Origin: Comamonas thiooxydans
GTDB lineage: Bacteria; Pseudomonadota; Gammaproteobacteria; Burkholderiales; Burkholderiaceae_C
Reading direction: 5' to 3'
DNA length: 64,000 nucleotides
Assembly: GCF_000964545.1 (NCBI RefSeq)
Contig: NZ_BBVD01000005.1
Location: 558,001-622,000 of the forward strand
In this document: piece by piece, positions 15,917 through 24,767 of the stretch
Position numbering within the stretch: position 1 is the stretch's first letter
Layout: each line of letters opens with the position of its first letter
The notes under the pieces: generated by a model
The model's database searches: none
What the model saw: the letters and a program-made list of their open reading frames with translations, nothing else
Told to the model about the DNA's origin: nothing
Position numbers and translations under genes: made by a program

Positions 15917-17443
15917 TTATTTATGGCTGCCACCAGAGGTGTAACCACCGTAGGAGCCGCTGCTGGAGCGGCTGTACGTGCAGTTGGGATCTGTGCGCGG
16001 GTCGCAGTTGGGACTGGACATGCAGGCACGCAGGAACGGCAGGATGAACAGCAGCAGGAACAACCAGAACAGAATCGTGCCCCAGCTGAAGCCGCTGCCC
16101 GACAGAGGACTGACCTGGGAGCGATCCTTGAGCTTGGCCGTGCCGAACGCCTTGGCCACCGTCTCAGTCGAAACGCGCTGGCCATGGGTCCAGGTCGTTT
16201 CCTGATTGGCGGTCTCCAGCGCCAGCGTGGACTGCTTGCCGCCATTGGCAAAGTCCACATTGCTGGACTTGGCGCCCTTGAAGACGGGCCAGTAGAACTC
16301 GCCCTCTGCATATTCCGTCTCCGCCAGGTAGGCGTAGTCGCGCTGGTATTTGCGCTGCAGATAGGTCGCAGTGGCGCCGTTCTTGCTGAGCTTGGGAGCA
16401 CCCGTGATGACGCGGGCCGTGCTCCAGCCGTCTTCCGAATCGACGATGAACGAAAAGCCCGCTTTCTTGTTGTAAAGCAGGTACTCGTCCCAGGTGAAGC
16501 TGTCGTCCTCATCCTCGCCCAGACCACGCCCGCTGCGCCTTTGAAAACCCACGACCTGCCATTTCAGGCCATCCAGCGTGCCTTCGCTGCCCAGCGGGAT
16601 CAGAGGCTTGACCTTTCTGCGCTGCTCGGCATAGCTCAGCTCCGCCCCCATGCCCTTGGACATGTCGATCAGGCTGCCACAGCTGGGGCAGCTCAGGGCC
16701 TTGGTGGTGTCGAAGCGCACGGGCACCACGGCACCGCACTTGGGACAGTTGAAGTGGCGGCCCTGGGTTTTCTGCTGGGCGCTGCTGCGCAGACCCTGCA
16801 TCTGCAAAGCCTCCAGCGCCACGGCTGCCCCCAGGCTGAAGGCCGGTGTCTTGTCGCTGAAGTCGATGGAGAGAATCTGGTTCTTGTCGCTGCGCAGCTC
16901 CACCAGCTTGAAGCTCTTGCCGAGCTGGGGCAGTTGGGGCAGCTCGCCCTGAGCCGCCATCAGTTGCGCATCCTGAATGCTGGTGACGGTAAAGGATTCC
17001 GTGCCTGCCTTGAGCTCGCGGCCCATGCGCCATTCGCGCTGCTGGAACTCTTTCACGTTCCAGCCCGGCGGCTGCCAGTTCACGGCAAAGACAAAGCTGC
17101 CGTTGTCCTCGCTCAGCCAGGCCAGCTCGCCGTTGCTGAGCGCAGCCACCCACTCCGACCAATTGCCGGCCGCGCTTTTGTACTGGGCGCGGCCCACGAT
17201 GGTGAAGGGCTCGGGCTTGCCGTTGCGCTTGACCATGCCCGAGGCACCCAGCTGCAGCGGGCTGTAGTCCTCGAACACCTCGGCCATGGAGCCAATGCGC
17301 TTGAGCGTCTCGCCATCGCGCAACACGGTGCTGCGGCAAAACTCGCAGACGGCAAAACTCGATTGCGCACTGGCGAAGTGGACCGGCGCGCCACAACCAG
17401 GACAGGGAGCGCTGTAATCGCGCTGCGATGGGCTGGAAGCCAT
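15917..17443 (-). CDS. DUF4178 zinc-ribbon membrane protein
   Basis: A 508-residue protein with two zinc ribbons (CPGCGAP...CEFC at about 14-36; CPKCGAVV...CPSCGS at about 234-260). DUF4178-type beta domains lie between and after them (EPFTIVGRAQYKSAAGNWSEW; GTLDGLKWQVVGFQRRSG...WDEYLLYNKKAGFSFIVDSEDGWS). A transmembrane helix (ILFWLFLLLFILPFLRACM) is near residue 450 and a Ser/Gly/Tyr-rich tail ends the protein. It is the first gene of the four-gene set running down to 12164. The tail-anchored layout suggests it is a platform at the membrane. Function unknown. Confidence 0.85.
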   Translation of the reverse strand: MASSPSQRDYSAPCPGCGAPVHFASAQSSFAVCEFCRSTVLRDGETLKRIGSMAEVFEDYSPLQLGASGMVKRNGKPEPFTIVGRAQYKSAAGNWSEWVAALSNGELAWLSEDNGSFVFAVNWQPPGWNVKEFQQREWRMGRELKAGTESFTVTSIQDAQLMAAQGELPQLPQLGKSFKLVELRSDKNQILSIDFSDKTPAFSLGAAVALEALQMQGLRSSAQQKTQGRHFNCPKCGAVVPVRFDTTKALSCPSCGSLIDMSKGMGAELSYAEQRRKVKPLIPLGSEGTLDGLKWQVVGFQRRSGRGLGEDEDDSFTWDEYLLYNKKAGFSFIVDSEDGWSTARVITGAPKLSKNGATATYLQRKYQRDYAYLAETEYAEGEFYWPVFKGAKSSNVDFANGGKQSTLALETANQETTWTHGQRVSTETVAKAFGTAKLKDRSQVSPLSGSGFSWGTILFWLFLLLFILPFLRACMSSPNCDPRTDPNCTYSRSSSGSYGGYTSGGSHK

Positions 17444-17450
17444 ATTTTTT

Positions 17451-17476
17451 GCTATTGAATTAAGAGCTTCTTGCGC
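17451..17476. repeat. 26-nt dispersed intergenic motif (GCTAT...GAGCTT...GCGC)
   Basis: The motif GCTAT-N8-GAGCTT-N3-GCGC occurs here upstream of the DUF4178 gene, and twice more in inverted orientation at 21212-21237 and 21290-21315. Confidence 0.6.
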
Positions 17477-17526
17477 TTGTATATATGGGGCCTGACTGAC
17501 CCCGATGGACTATTTTCGCGAGCGTC

Positions 17527-18213
17527 CTAGCGATGCTTGCTCTTACCGCTCTTGCGGGCAGCGCCCTCTGCAGGCTTGGAGCCATCGGTCTTTTTCTGTC
17601 CCAGCCTGGATTCCTTGCCGGCGATCAGGCGCTGAATGTTTTCGCGATGACGCCAGACCAGCAGGATCGCCATCACGACAATCGCGGCAGTGATGGGCGT
17701 TTCCGCATCCCAGACAATGCCGCTGCACAGCACGTAATACACGGGCGCGAACACCGATGCCACCAGCGCGGCCAGGGAGGAATAGCGGAAGAACACGGCC
17801 ACTATGACCCAGGTCAGCGCCGTCGCCAGACCCAGCCAGCCGCTGATGCCCAGCAGCACGCCCAGCGCCGTGGCCACACCCTTGCCCCCCTTGAAGCCAA
17901 AGAACACCGGGTACAGATGGCCCAGGAAAGCAGCCAGGCCGACCAGCGCGACCGTGCTGTCGCCCAGCCCGAACTGCGCGCCGAAGGCTTTGACCAGCAC
18001 CACGGGCACCAGGCCCTTGAGCGCATCCAGCAGCAGCGTGACAGCCGCTGCCGCCTTGCTGCCCGAGCGCAGCACATTGGTGGCCCCGGGGTTGCCGCTG
18101 CCATAGGTGCGCGGGTCGTTCAGGCCCATGACGCGGCTGACGATGACGGCAAAGGACAGCGAACCAATCAGATAGGCCGCGATGACGGCGATAACGGGAT
18201 AGAGGGCGTTCAA
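17527..18213 (-). CDS. plsY: Glycerol-3-phosphate acyltransferase PlsY
   Basis: A 228-residue integral membrane acyltransferase that transfers acyl from acyl-phosphate to glycerol-3-phosphate, the first step of phospholipid synthesis. It has about five transmembrane helices and the three PlsY motifs: SGNPGATNVLRSG (motif 1, about 39-51), HLYPVFFGFKGGKGVATALG (motif 2, about 105-124) and the late HRENIQRL segment. A Lys/Arg-rich tail of about 30 residues extends past the usual end. It is upstream of the DUF4178 set on the same strand. Confidence 0.95.
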   Translation of the reverse strand: MNALYPVIAVIAAYLIGSLSFAVIVSRVMGLNDPRTYGSGNPGATNVLRSGSKAAAAVTLLLDALKGLVPVVLVKAFGAQFGLGDSTVALVGLAAFLGHLYPVFFGFKGGKGVATALGVLLGISGWLGLATALTWVIVAVFFRYSSLAALVASVFAPVYYVLCSGIVWDAETPITAAIVVMAILLVWRHRENIQRLIAGKESRLGQKKTDGSKPAEGAARKSGKSKHR

Positions 18214-18280
18214 AGGAATTCCTCGGCCAGAGACTGGCCCTTAGGCCCGCCAACCAAGGTCGACGGAACCGATTGTTGTC

Positions 18281-18364
18281 ACGACTTACGCAAGCTCGGA
18301 CCGTGCATGCTGTCTTGTCGACAGCAATGCCGTTGTAGATTCTTGATTGCGTATGTTTTAGTTG
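18281..18364. repeat. GACTTACGCA palindromic element, copy A
   Basis: Begins ACGACTTACGCAA and ends TTGCGTATGT, with an inner hairpin CTGTCTTGTCGACAG and the conserved TTGTAGATTCTTGATTGCGT near the right end. Related copies are at 24259-24328 and 31557-31641. It occupies most of the 194-bp gap before plsY. Confidence 0.7.
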
Positions 18365-18407
18365 TTTGCTTTTTTGCCAGCCGGCGTCTGCCCCGGCTGA
18401 CCAGCCC

Positions 18408-18908
18408 CTATTCTGCCAGCGCGCAGTGCACCGGCCGGGCATCGAGCAAACGGGTGCAGACCTCAGGCGCCAGCTGCACCAGATAGCCGCGCCGCCCGCC
18501 GTTGATGGCAATGCGTGGCAGCGCGAGTATGGTTTCCTCGATATAGACCGGCATCTCGCGCCTGGTGCCGAAGGGTGAGGTGCCGCCCACCAGATAGCCG
18601 CTGTGGCGGTTGGCCACCTCGGGTTTGCAAGGCTCCACGCTCTTGGCCCCGATCTGGCGCGCCAGGTTCTTGGTCGATACCTTGCAATCGCCATGCATGA
18701 GCACGATGAGCGGCTTGGCATCCTGATCCTGCATCACCAGGGTCTTGACCACTGCGTGCTCGTCCAGCCCCAGCTGGCGCGCTGACTCTTCAGTGCCGCC
18801 ATGCTCCACATAGTCATAGGGGTGCTCGGTGAACTCCACCTTGTGGGCCCTGAGCATCTGCGTGGCTGGAGTCTCGCTCACATGGGCGTTTTTGTCTTTT
18901 TTTGCCAT
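18408..18908 (-). CDS. ybaK: Cys-tRNA(Pro)/Cys-tRNA(Cys) deacylase YbaK
   Basis: A 166-residue YbaK/EbsC protein that hydrolyses Cys-tRNA(Pro) mischarged by ProRS. Family features: TPATQMLRAHKVEFTEHPYDY, the conserved Lys of VVKTLVMQD, MHGDCKVSTKNLARQIG, and the GYLVGGTSPFGTRREMPVYIE loop. Length is standard. Start by the MAKKDKNAHVSETPATQ reading; the ribosome site is weak. It lies between plsY and the aldo/keto reductase on the same strand. Confidence 0.95.
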   Translation of the reverse strand: MAKKDKNAHVSETPATQMLRAHKVEFTEHPYDYVEHGGTEESARQLGLDEHAVVKTLVMQDQDAKPLIVLMHGDCKVSTKNLARQIGAKSVEPCKPEVANRHSGYLVGGTSPFGTRREMPVYIEETILALPRIAINGGRRGYLVQLAPEVCTRLLDARPVHCALAE

Positions 18909-18977
18909 GATTCAATTTTGATAGCTAGTGGCGCATGCCCGATATGGGCCATCCGCCATTCTCCCTCAATAAAGCGA

Positions 18978-20072
18978 TCAGACAGCGGGATCGCGCATCT
19001 CCCAGCGGATGCGGTCGATTTCGGCCAGCAGCTCGGCAGACAGCTTGGTTCCCCAGGCATCGAGATCCTCGTCGAGCTGGGCTACCGAAGTCACACCGAT
19101 GATGGTGCTGGCCACCTGCCACTTGGTGTAGCAAAAGGCCAGTGCCAGCTGCGTGGGAGTGAGGCCGTGCTCGCGCGCCAGCGCGTTGTAGCGGCGCGCG
19201 GCGGCCAGCGCATCGGGGCGACCCCAGCGCTGTTTCTGCACGGATTCATACCTGGCAATGCGTGCCTCCTTGGGCGCACCGGCCTCGGTCGGTGCAAACT
19301 GATCGAACTTGCCCGTCAGCAGGCCGAAAGCCAGCGGCGAATAGGCCAGCAGCGACACCTCGAGACGGTGACAGCTTTCGTCCAGCCCGTTCTCATAGCT
19401 GCGGTTGATCAGGCAGTAAGGGTTCTGGATCGCAGCCACACGCGGCAGTCCATGCTGCTCGGCCAGGCGCACGAACTCGTGCACGCCATAAGGCGTCTCA
19501 TTCGACAGGCCGATGTGGCGGATCTTGCCCTGCCTGACCAGACCGGCCAGTGCCTGCAACTGCTCGTGGATGGGCGTGAGCGAGCTTTCCTTCTGCGGGT
19601 CGTAATACATGGTGCCGAAGGCCGGTACATGGCGCTCGGGCCAGTGAATCTGGTAGAGGTCGATCACCTCGGTCTGCAGGCGCTCAAGGCTGGCGTCGCA
19701 GGAACGCACGATGTCCTGCGCCGACATGCCCGAGCCTTCGCGGATCCAGGGCATGCCGCGCGAGGGGCCGGCCACCTTGCTGGCCAGCGTGATCTGCTCG
19801 CGCATGCCGGGGCGGGCCTTGAGCCAGCGGCCGATAATGGATTCCGTCGCGCCAAAGGTGGCCTCACGGGCGGGCACGGCATACATCTCGGCCGTGTCGA
19901 AGAAATCCACGCCGCGCTCCACGGCTCGGTCCATGATGCGCCAGGCTTGAGCCTCATTGACCTGCTCGCCGAAGGTCATGGTGCCCAGACAGATGGGGCT
20001 GACGCGCAGATCGCTCTGCCCCAGAGCGACGGGATTCATGGAAAGACGGGAAGTGGATGCAGCAGAAGTCAT
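18978..20072 (-). CDS. Aldo/keto reductase, Tas-like
   Basis: A 364-residue NADPH-type aldo/keto reductase close to E. coli Tas: LGTMTFGEQVNEAQAW, VDFFDTAEMYAVPAREATFGATE (Asp and Tyr of the catalytic tetrad), ASKVAGPSRG (Lys) and LYQIHWPERH (His). The C-terminal AFCYTKWQVASTIIGVTSVAQLDEDLDAW is the cofactor-binding end. I took the ATG at 20072 because a GGA-type ribosome site precedes it; an ATG at 20039 (MNPVALGQ) is closer to E. coli Tas in length but has none. Natural substrate unknown. A 124-bp divergent gap separates it from the hydrolase. Confidence 0.9.
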   Translation of the reverse strand: MTSAASTSRLSMNPVALGQSDLRVSPICLGTMTFGEQVNEAQAWRIMDRAVERGVDFFDTAEMYAVPAREATFGATESIIGRWLKARPGMREQITLASKVAGPSRGMPWIREGSGMSAQDIVRSCDASLERLQTEVIDLYQIHWPERHVPAFGTMYYDPQKESSLTPIHEQLQALAGLVRQGKIRHIGLSNETPYGVHEFVRLAEQHGLPRVAAIQNPYCLINRSYENGLDESCHRLEVSLLAYSPLAFGLLTGKFDQFAPTEAGAPKEARIARYESVQKQRWGRPDALAAARRYNALAREHGLTPTQLALAFCYTKWQVASTIIGVTSVAQLDEDLDAWGTKLSAELLAEIDRIRWEMRDPAV

Positions 20073-20196
20073 GCTTCCAAGTTTAGAGCCTGACAGTACA
20101 AGATCAGGGCAGACTTTTTGTTTTTGCTGACACAGCTGTCCCGTGCACGACGGGCCATGCTGCAAGCGCAGCAATAATCAAAACAACGGAGACAAT

Positions 20197-21177
20197 ATGA
20201 CAACGCACAACCCCACGCTGACCGGCCAGCTCACCGATATCCCGCCCTATCAGCCGCGCCGCCAGTGGCGCTCACAGATGCTGCCCGTGCGCAATATGCA
20301 CTACCACCAGCGCAGCTGGGAGCCCGAGCCAGTTTCGGGAATCGATCCCGAGTTGCCCGTGCTGGTGCTGGCCCATGGCTGGATGGATGTGGCCGCCTCC
20401 TACCAGTTTGTGGTCGACGCCTTCAGCGACGCCTTTGTGCAGGGCCGCCGTATCCTTGCTCACGACTGGCGCGGCTTCGGCCTGAGCCGCAGCGCCGAGC
20501 CCTGCGACAGCTACTACTTCACCGACTACCTGGCCGACCTGGACATGCTGCTGGAGCAGATTTCGCCCGATCGGCCCATCGACCTGGTCGGCCACAGCAT
20601 GGGCGGCAATATCTCCTGCATGTATGCGGGCGCGCGGCCCGAGCGCATACGCCGCTTTGTCAATCTCGAGGGCTTCGGCATGGCGCCCACAAGGCCCGAC
20701 CAGGCCCCCGGGCGTCTGGCCCAATGGATGGATCAGCTGCGCGAGCAGCGGGCGGGCGCCATGGGTCTCGCCCCCTACGACAGCGTGGAGGCCGTGGCCA
20801 ATCGCCTGCAGAAAACCAATCGCCGCCTGCCCCGCGACAAAGCCCTATGGCTGGCTCATCACTGGTCGGCCCCCGATGCCCAGGGTCGCTGGCATATTCT
20901 GGGCGACGCCGCACACAAGCTCTCCAACCCCTATCTGTATCGCGTGGATGAAGCACTTGCCTGCCTGGCCGCCATCAGCGCACCTACCTTGTCGGTCGAA
21001 GCCTCGGACGACAGCCTGGGCCATTGGCACCAGGGCCGTTACACGCTGGAGCAATACCACGAACGCATTCGCCACATCCCGCAATGCGAGATCGCCCGCG
21101 TGCAGGACGCCGGCCATATGCTGCACCACGACCAGCCCGAGGCCGTGGCCAGGCTGATCGAGGACTTTCTGCGCTGA
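20197..21177 (+). CDS. Alpha/beta hydrolase
   Basis: A 326-residue alpha/beta-hydrolase with LVLAHGWMDVAASYQFVVD (oxyanion-hole HGW), AHDWRGFGLS, nucleophile elbow LVGHSMGGNIS (Ser), an Asp in the SVEASDDS region and a late His (QDAGHMLHHDQPEAVA). Start at 20197 is set by the CGGAGA ribosome site a few bases upstream. The substrate is unknown; an ester hydrolase or thioesterase is most likely. Divergent from the Tas-like reductase. Confidence 0.88.
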   Translation: MTTHNPTLTGQLTDIPPYQPRRQWRSQMLPVRNMHYHQRSWEPEPVSGIDPELPVLVLAHGWMDVAASYQFVVDAFSDAFVQGRRILAHDWRGFGLSRSAEPCDSYYFTDYLADLDMLLEQISPDRPIDLVGHSMGGNISCMYAGARPERIRRFVNLEGFGMAPTRPDQAPGRLAQWMDQLREQRAGAMGLAPYDSVEAVANRLQKTNRRLPRDKALWLAHHWSAPDAQGRWHILGDAAHKLSNPYLYRVDEALACLAAISAPTLSVEASDDSLGHWHQGRYTLEQYHERIRHIPQCEIARVQDAGHMLHHDQPEAVARLIEDFLR

Positions 21178-21211
21178 AAGACTGCTACTGCTGAGACTAC
21201 GACTACCGCTT

Positions 21212-21315
21212 GCTATCTATACAGGAGCTTGTAGCGCATACATTCATTGATTTTCAATATTATTTAAATATGAAATCAATATTACACATGCGCTACAAGC
21301 TCACTTATTTATAGC
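21212..21315. repeat. 104-bp long palindrome made of two inverted 26-nt motifs
   Basis: GAGCTTGTAGCGCAT (21225-21239) and ATGCGCTACAAGCTC (21288-21302) are perfect 15-bp arms; the wider 26-nt motif (see 17451) forms both ends. The AT-rich middle has ATTGATTT/AAATCAAT as inner arms. It lies between two convergent genes and could act as a strong bidirectional hairpin. Confidence 0.85.
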
Positions 21316-23878
21316 TATTCACGCCCTGTCCAGTCTGCAGTTCCAGCACATGGCGCCAGCGCCTCGGCTGCATTTGCAGCTTTCGGTAGCGGCCATCGGC
21401 CCACTCCGCACTCATGTCCGCATAGCGGGCCGACAGCGCCAGCCCGCTCTGCCCGGTCTGGTAGATGAACTGCGAGGACTCCGGATCGCCGAGGTCGTAG
21501 ATGGCGCGCAGCGAGGGCGCATGGCGGCTGACAAAGCGCCCTCCCAGCGGACCTTTGGCATCGGCGGGCGACGGGTTGGCGTTGTACTGCCCGACGTTGA
21601 CGCTATAGGTGTCACCGCCCGAGGCCACACTGACATTGAACACGCCGGCCAGCGCCGCCACCGCGCCCAGCGGCTTGTGCGCGCTGAGCGCCGGGTGCGC
21701 AGCGCCCCAGCGCCATTGGCGCGGATCATTGCCATAGGCCGACTGCAGCTTGTCCAGCGTGCGGGTCAGCGCCTGCCCTGACTGTTGCTCGCAGCTCAGC
21801 GGCGCGCACCACCAGGCGTCATTGCGCGCGAGGATTCCCTCCAGCCCGGCACGGAAGTCACGCTTGCCGTAGCTCATGGCAAAGCGCTGCTCGCCAATGC
21901 GCGCAATCACCAGGCCGCGCGTCAGCTCGTCGACCCATACCGAGAAGATCAGCGGCTCGGGCCTGTCCCGCTCCATCTGCCCCTCAAAGCCCGCCAGCAG
22001 TTGCTGCGCCTGCTCTGCCAGGGCGTGGCTCGATTGCGCCTTGCGCAGCACGGGCAGCAAGGCCTGGGTGGCCAGGGACTGCACATCGTTCTGAATCGCC
22101 GCCATGCTGGCCACGTCATGCTGGCTGCCTGCCGCCAGCAGTTGCTCTATGCGCTGGTGGCGGTAAGGCAGGCTCCAGTCCTGGGTCAGAAAATGCGCAT
22201 AGCCGGCATCCGTCACGCGCTGGTTGGCCGTGGCCACAAAGCCGCGCGTGCCGCCATCGTCCTGCGGCGTCTGGTCGTATCCCAGCCAGCCCTGCCAGTC
22301 ATACCGCGCATCCCAGCCGGGCGCCGGCGCCACGCCGCGCAAGTCATTGCCCGGCGCACGCACAGGCACCCTGCCCGCAGCCTTGAAGCCGATATGGCCC
22401 TGCACATCGGCCGCCACAATGCTTTGCATGGGCGAGTGGTAGATGGAAAATGCCTCGAACAATTCGGGCACGGTCTGCGCCCCGTTGGCTCTGAGGCCGG
22501 CCTCCACCGTGCGGTTGTCCGTGTCCAGCGCTGCCCAGCGCAGGGCCAGCGCATAGCGATCGGTGTTGATGACCTTGCCGTATTGCTGCTGCGCGTCGCT
22601 GATCACCGGGCCGTGGCGCGTGCTGCGCAGCGTCACCCTGACATCGCTCTGGCCCTTGACCTTGAAGACTTCCTCGCGCACGACAAACTTTTCCCAGCCC
22701 ATGGGCGTGCGGTACTGGCTGGCATCGGTCGGGTTGATCTGCTCCAGATACAGATCCTGCACATCGGGGTTGGTGTTGGTAAAGCCCCAGGCCACCTGCG
22801 CCGTACGGCCCAGCACCACGAAGGGCATGCCGGGCAAGGTGGCACCCGTTACATCCAGCGCGCTCAGGACGCTGCCGTCGCCGGCCCGGCCCTCTGGCGA
22901 CTGAAGACGCGCGAAGTACCAGATGGCAGGAGCGCTCAGCCCCAGATGCGGATCGTTGGCCAGCAAGGGCTTGCCGCTTCGGGTCTTGCTGCCGGCCACC
23001 ACCCAGTTGTTGCTGCCCAATCCGTCGTTGCTGCCCATGTCCCTCGCCATGGAGGCCGCCCATTGCTGCAAGGCCGACTGAATCTGCCCGTCCGGTGCCG
23101 AGACCTTGGGCTTGGCATCCTCTTGCCGGTAGACACCGAGCTGCCGGTACAGACTGGCGAGGTCCAGCGCCGTCGCGGGCTGCTCGCCCGGATAGGCAGG
23201 CATCAGCTGCCACAGCTGCTCGGTGCTCAGGACCTGCAGCAGATTCAGCCGTGCGAACTCGTTGCCCCAGTTGCCGCCCAGATCCAGCGCCATCATCAGC
23301 GCCCAGCCCACGGTGTCTTCAGGCTCCCAGGCCGATGACCCTCCTGCTCCGGCCCTGGTGCCCAGCAGCAGGAACTCCGGCGCTGCAGCCTGCGAAGGCC
23401 TGGCGTAAAAGGCGGCGATACCCTGGCTATAGGCCTGCAAGGCCTCCTGCACCGAGGGCGGCAGCGCCGCGTACTGGCGACGCGCCGCGCCATGAATATC
23501 GAGAGCACGCATCAGCTTGTCCAGCTCCAGCGTAGCTGGCCCCAGAATCTCCGACAGCTGCCCCTGCATGAGACGGCGGTTGAACTCCAGCTGCCAGCCG
23601 CGCTCCTGCGCATGGACAAAGCCCAGGGCCCGCCAGACATCCTGCGGCGACCGGGCGCTGATATGCGTGATATAGGACTCGTCGCGCCTGACCCACACGC
23701 TGCGCTCAAGCCCGGCGAGGACCAGCTTGCCATCCATGCGCGGCTGGGCCCGCACGCCATAGACCGCCAACGCGGCCCCTGCCAGCAAAACCAGCCCGGT
23801 GGCCGCAGCCGCCAGATGCAGTGTGCACCTGAGCCAGGGACGGGCAGAGGGCTCTGCCGCCGAAGTGATGTCTCCCAT
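21305..23878 (-). CDS. Penicillin-acylase-family Ntn hydrolase
   Basis: An 857-residue S45-family pro-enzyme. An N-terminal membrane or signal segment (TLHLAAAATGLVLLAGAALAVYG, about 19-41) leads to the alpha chain; a spacer with DGLG ends at the nucleophile in GSNNWVVAG (Ser289), the self-cleavage site; NDPHLGLSAPAIWYFARL and the beta chain follow. The family cleaves amides, including beta-lactam side chains and acyl-homoserine lactones. I chose the ATG at 23878 with AAGAGG upstream; longer starts add only 5-13 residues. Monocistronic. Substrate cannot be told. Confidence 0.9.
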   Translation of the reverse strand: MGDITSAAEPSARPWLRCTLHLAAAATGLVLLAGAALAVYGVRAQPRMDGKLVLAGLERSVWVRRDESYITHISARSPQDVWRALGFVHAQERGWQLEFNRRLMQGQLSEILGPATLELDKLMRALDIHGAARRQYAALPPSVQEALQAYSQGIAAFYARPSQAAAPEFLLLGTRAGAGGSSAWEPEDTVGWALMMALDLGGNWGNEFARLNLLQVLSTEQLWQLMPAYPGEQPATALDLASLYRQLGVYRQEDAKPKVSAPDGQIQSALQQWAASMARDMGSNDGLGSNNWVVAGSKTRSGKPLLANDPHLGLSAPAIWYFARLQSPEGRAGDGSVLSALDVTGATLPGMPFVVLGRTAQVAWGFTNTNPDVQDLYLEQINPTDASQYRTPMGWEKFVVREEVFKVKGQSDVRVTLRSTRHGPVISDAQQQYGKVINTDRYALALRWAALDTDNRTVEAGLRANGAQTVPELFEAFSIYHSPMQSIVAADVQGHIGFKAAGRVPVRAPGNDLRGVAPAPGWDARYDWQGWLGYDQTPQDDGGTRGFVATANQRVTDAGYAHFLTQDWSLPYRHQRIEQLLAAGSQHDVASMAAIQNDVQSLATQALLPVLRKAQSSHALAEQAQQLLAGFEGQMERDRPEPLIFSVWVDELTRGLVIARIGEQRFAMSYGKRDFRAGLEGILARNDAWWCAPLSCEQQSGQALTRTLDKLQSAYGNDPRQWRWGAAHPALSAHKPLGAVAALAGVFNVSVASGGDTYSVNVGQYNANPSPADAKGPLGGRFVSRHAPSLRAIYDLGDPESSQFIYQTGQSGLALSARYADMSAEWADGRYRKLQMQPRRWRHVLELQTGQGVNSYK

Positions 23879-23968
23879 ATCGCCTCTTGTCATGCGTCCG
23901 GTGCGCAACATCCACATGCTGATCGCGTCCAGCCATGGGCGACAATACCTGTTTGGGCCCCGGCCCGT

Positions 23969-24251
23969 AGAACGTGTTTACGATCTCCTCGCGCCGCGAC
24001 AGTGGCTTTGCGGGATGGAATGCTAGGCGCGATACCGCAGCAATAGCTCTGCTATTGCGAGGATTCGCAACAACGCAGACCGCCCCTGACCGGGCGTCCG
24101 CAAAGACACTGTCCCGAAGGGTTGGAGCGAAATCGGGCGATTTACTGCGCGCTGTCTCTTGCTTGCACCCCGGTGCAAGCGGCGAGCCATCGCTTCGAAC
24201 TCATCCCGATTGCGCTCCAACGCGGCTGCGTAGAGATCGTAAACACGTTCT
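23969..24251. mobile_element. 283-bp MITE-like element with 19-bp perfect terminal inverted repeats
   Basis: AGAACGTGTTTACGATCTC at 23969-23987 and its exact reverse complement at 24233-24251 bound an element with no credible gene. Inside are further hairpins (CAATAGCTCTGCTATTG; CTTGCACCCCGGTGCAAG). No clear target-site duplication is seen. The size and ends fit a miniature inverted-repeat transposable element moved in trans. It accounts for most of the gap between the penicillin-acylase gene and the next gene. Confidence 0.75.
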
Positions 24252-24258
24252 TAGTAAA

Positions 24259-24328
24259 ACGACTTACGCAGATTCGGATCAGGCATGGCGCTCCATGCCT
24301 GTCGTGCTTCCCTGTTCGCGTCAGTCCC
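24259..24328. repeat. GACTTACGCA palindromic element, copy B
   Basis: Starts ACGACTTACGCA and ends TGTTCGCGTCAGTCC; the centre is the hairpin AGGCATGG-CGCT-CCATGCCT. It starts 8 bp after the MITE-like element and ends 15 bp before the 24343 start codon, so it is in that gene's leader. Confidence 0.65.
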
Positions 24329-24342
24329 AAGGAATTCAACGC

Positions 24343-24735
24343 ATGTGGCCCTTCAGTCTGCTCAAGAAACTCAGCCAGGACCCCGCCGTGGGTCAGACCC
24401 GGGGCGACTATATCGGCTGCTATCTGCTGGGCACGCATACCAGCGGGCGCGACGAGGACATCAGCTATATCTCGCTGGCCACCACGCGCGAGCAGCTTGA
24501 GCTGGATGCGCGCCAGTATCTGCAGGAGTTCCTGGAGCAGCATCCGCAGTTGACCGAAGCGGAGCGCCTTGCCCTTCAGGATCTGCTGGAGCACTGGAAT
24601 GCGCGCGCCGATGCCCATCTGGCCAAAGCAGCCGGCAAGCCCAGTCAGCCCCTGGCCGTGCAGGGCGGCAGCGAGCTGTTCCTGCGCACCGGCATGCGGG
24701 CGCGCAAAAAGGAAAAAGGCGTCTATCTGGAATAG
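24343..24735 (+). CDS. Small hypothetical protein
   Basis: A 130-residue soluble protein, MWPFSLLKKLSQDPAVGQTR..., rich in Leu, Gln and Glu, with a predicted helical stretch LELDARQYLQEFLEQHPQLTEAERLALQDLLEHWNARAD and a basic tail (RARKKEKGVYLE). I do not recognise the family. The frame continues upstream through repeat DNA without a credible start; the ATG at 24343, with AAGGA ten bases before it, is preferred. Convergent with the next small gene. Confidence 0.65.
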   Translation: MWPFSLLKKLSQDPAVGQTRGDYIGCYLLGTHTSGRDEDISYISLATTREQLELDARQYLQEFLEQHPQLTEAERLALQDLLEHWNARADAHLAKAAGKPSQPLAVQGGSELFLRTGMRARKKEKGVYLE

Positions 24736-24767
24736 ACGCCGGGGCGGCGGCGGCCCGGCGGCTGCCG

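Noticed and set aside
23974..24342. N-terminal extension of the small gene at 24343
   Set aside because: The extension runs through the MITE-like element and repeat copy B, with no ribosome site; the ATG at 24343 is more likely.
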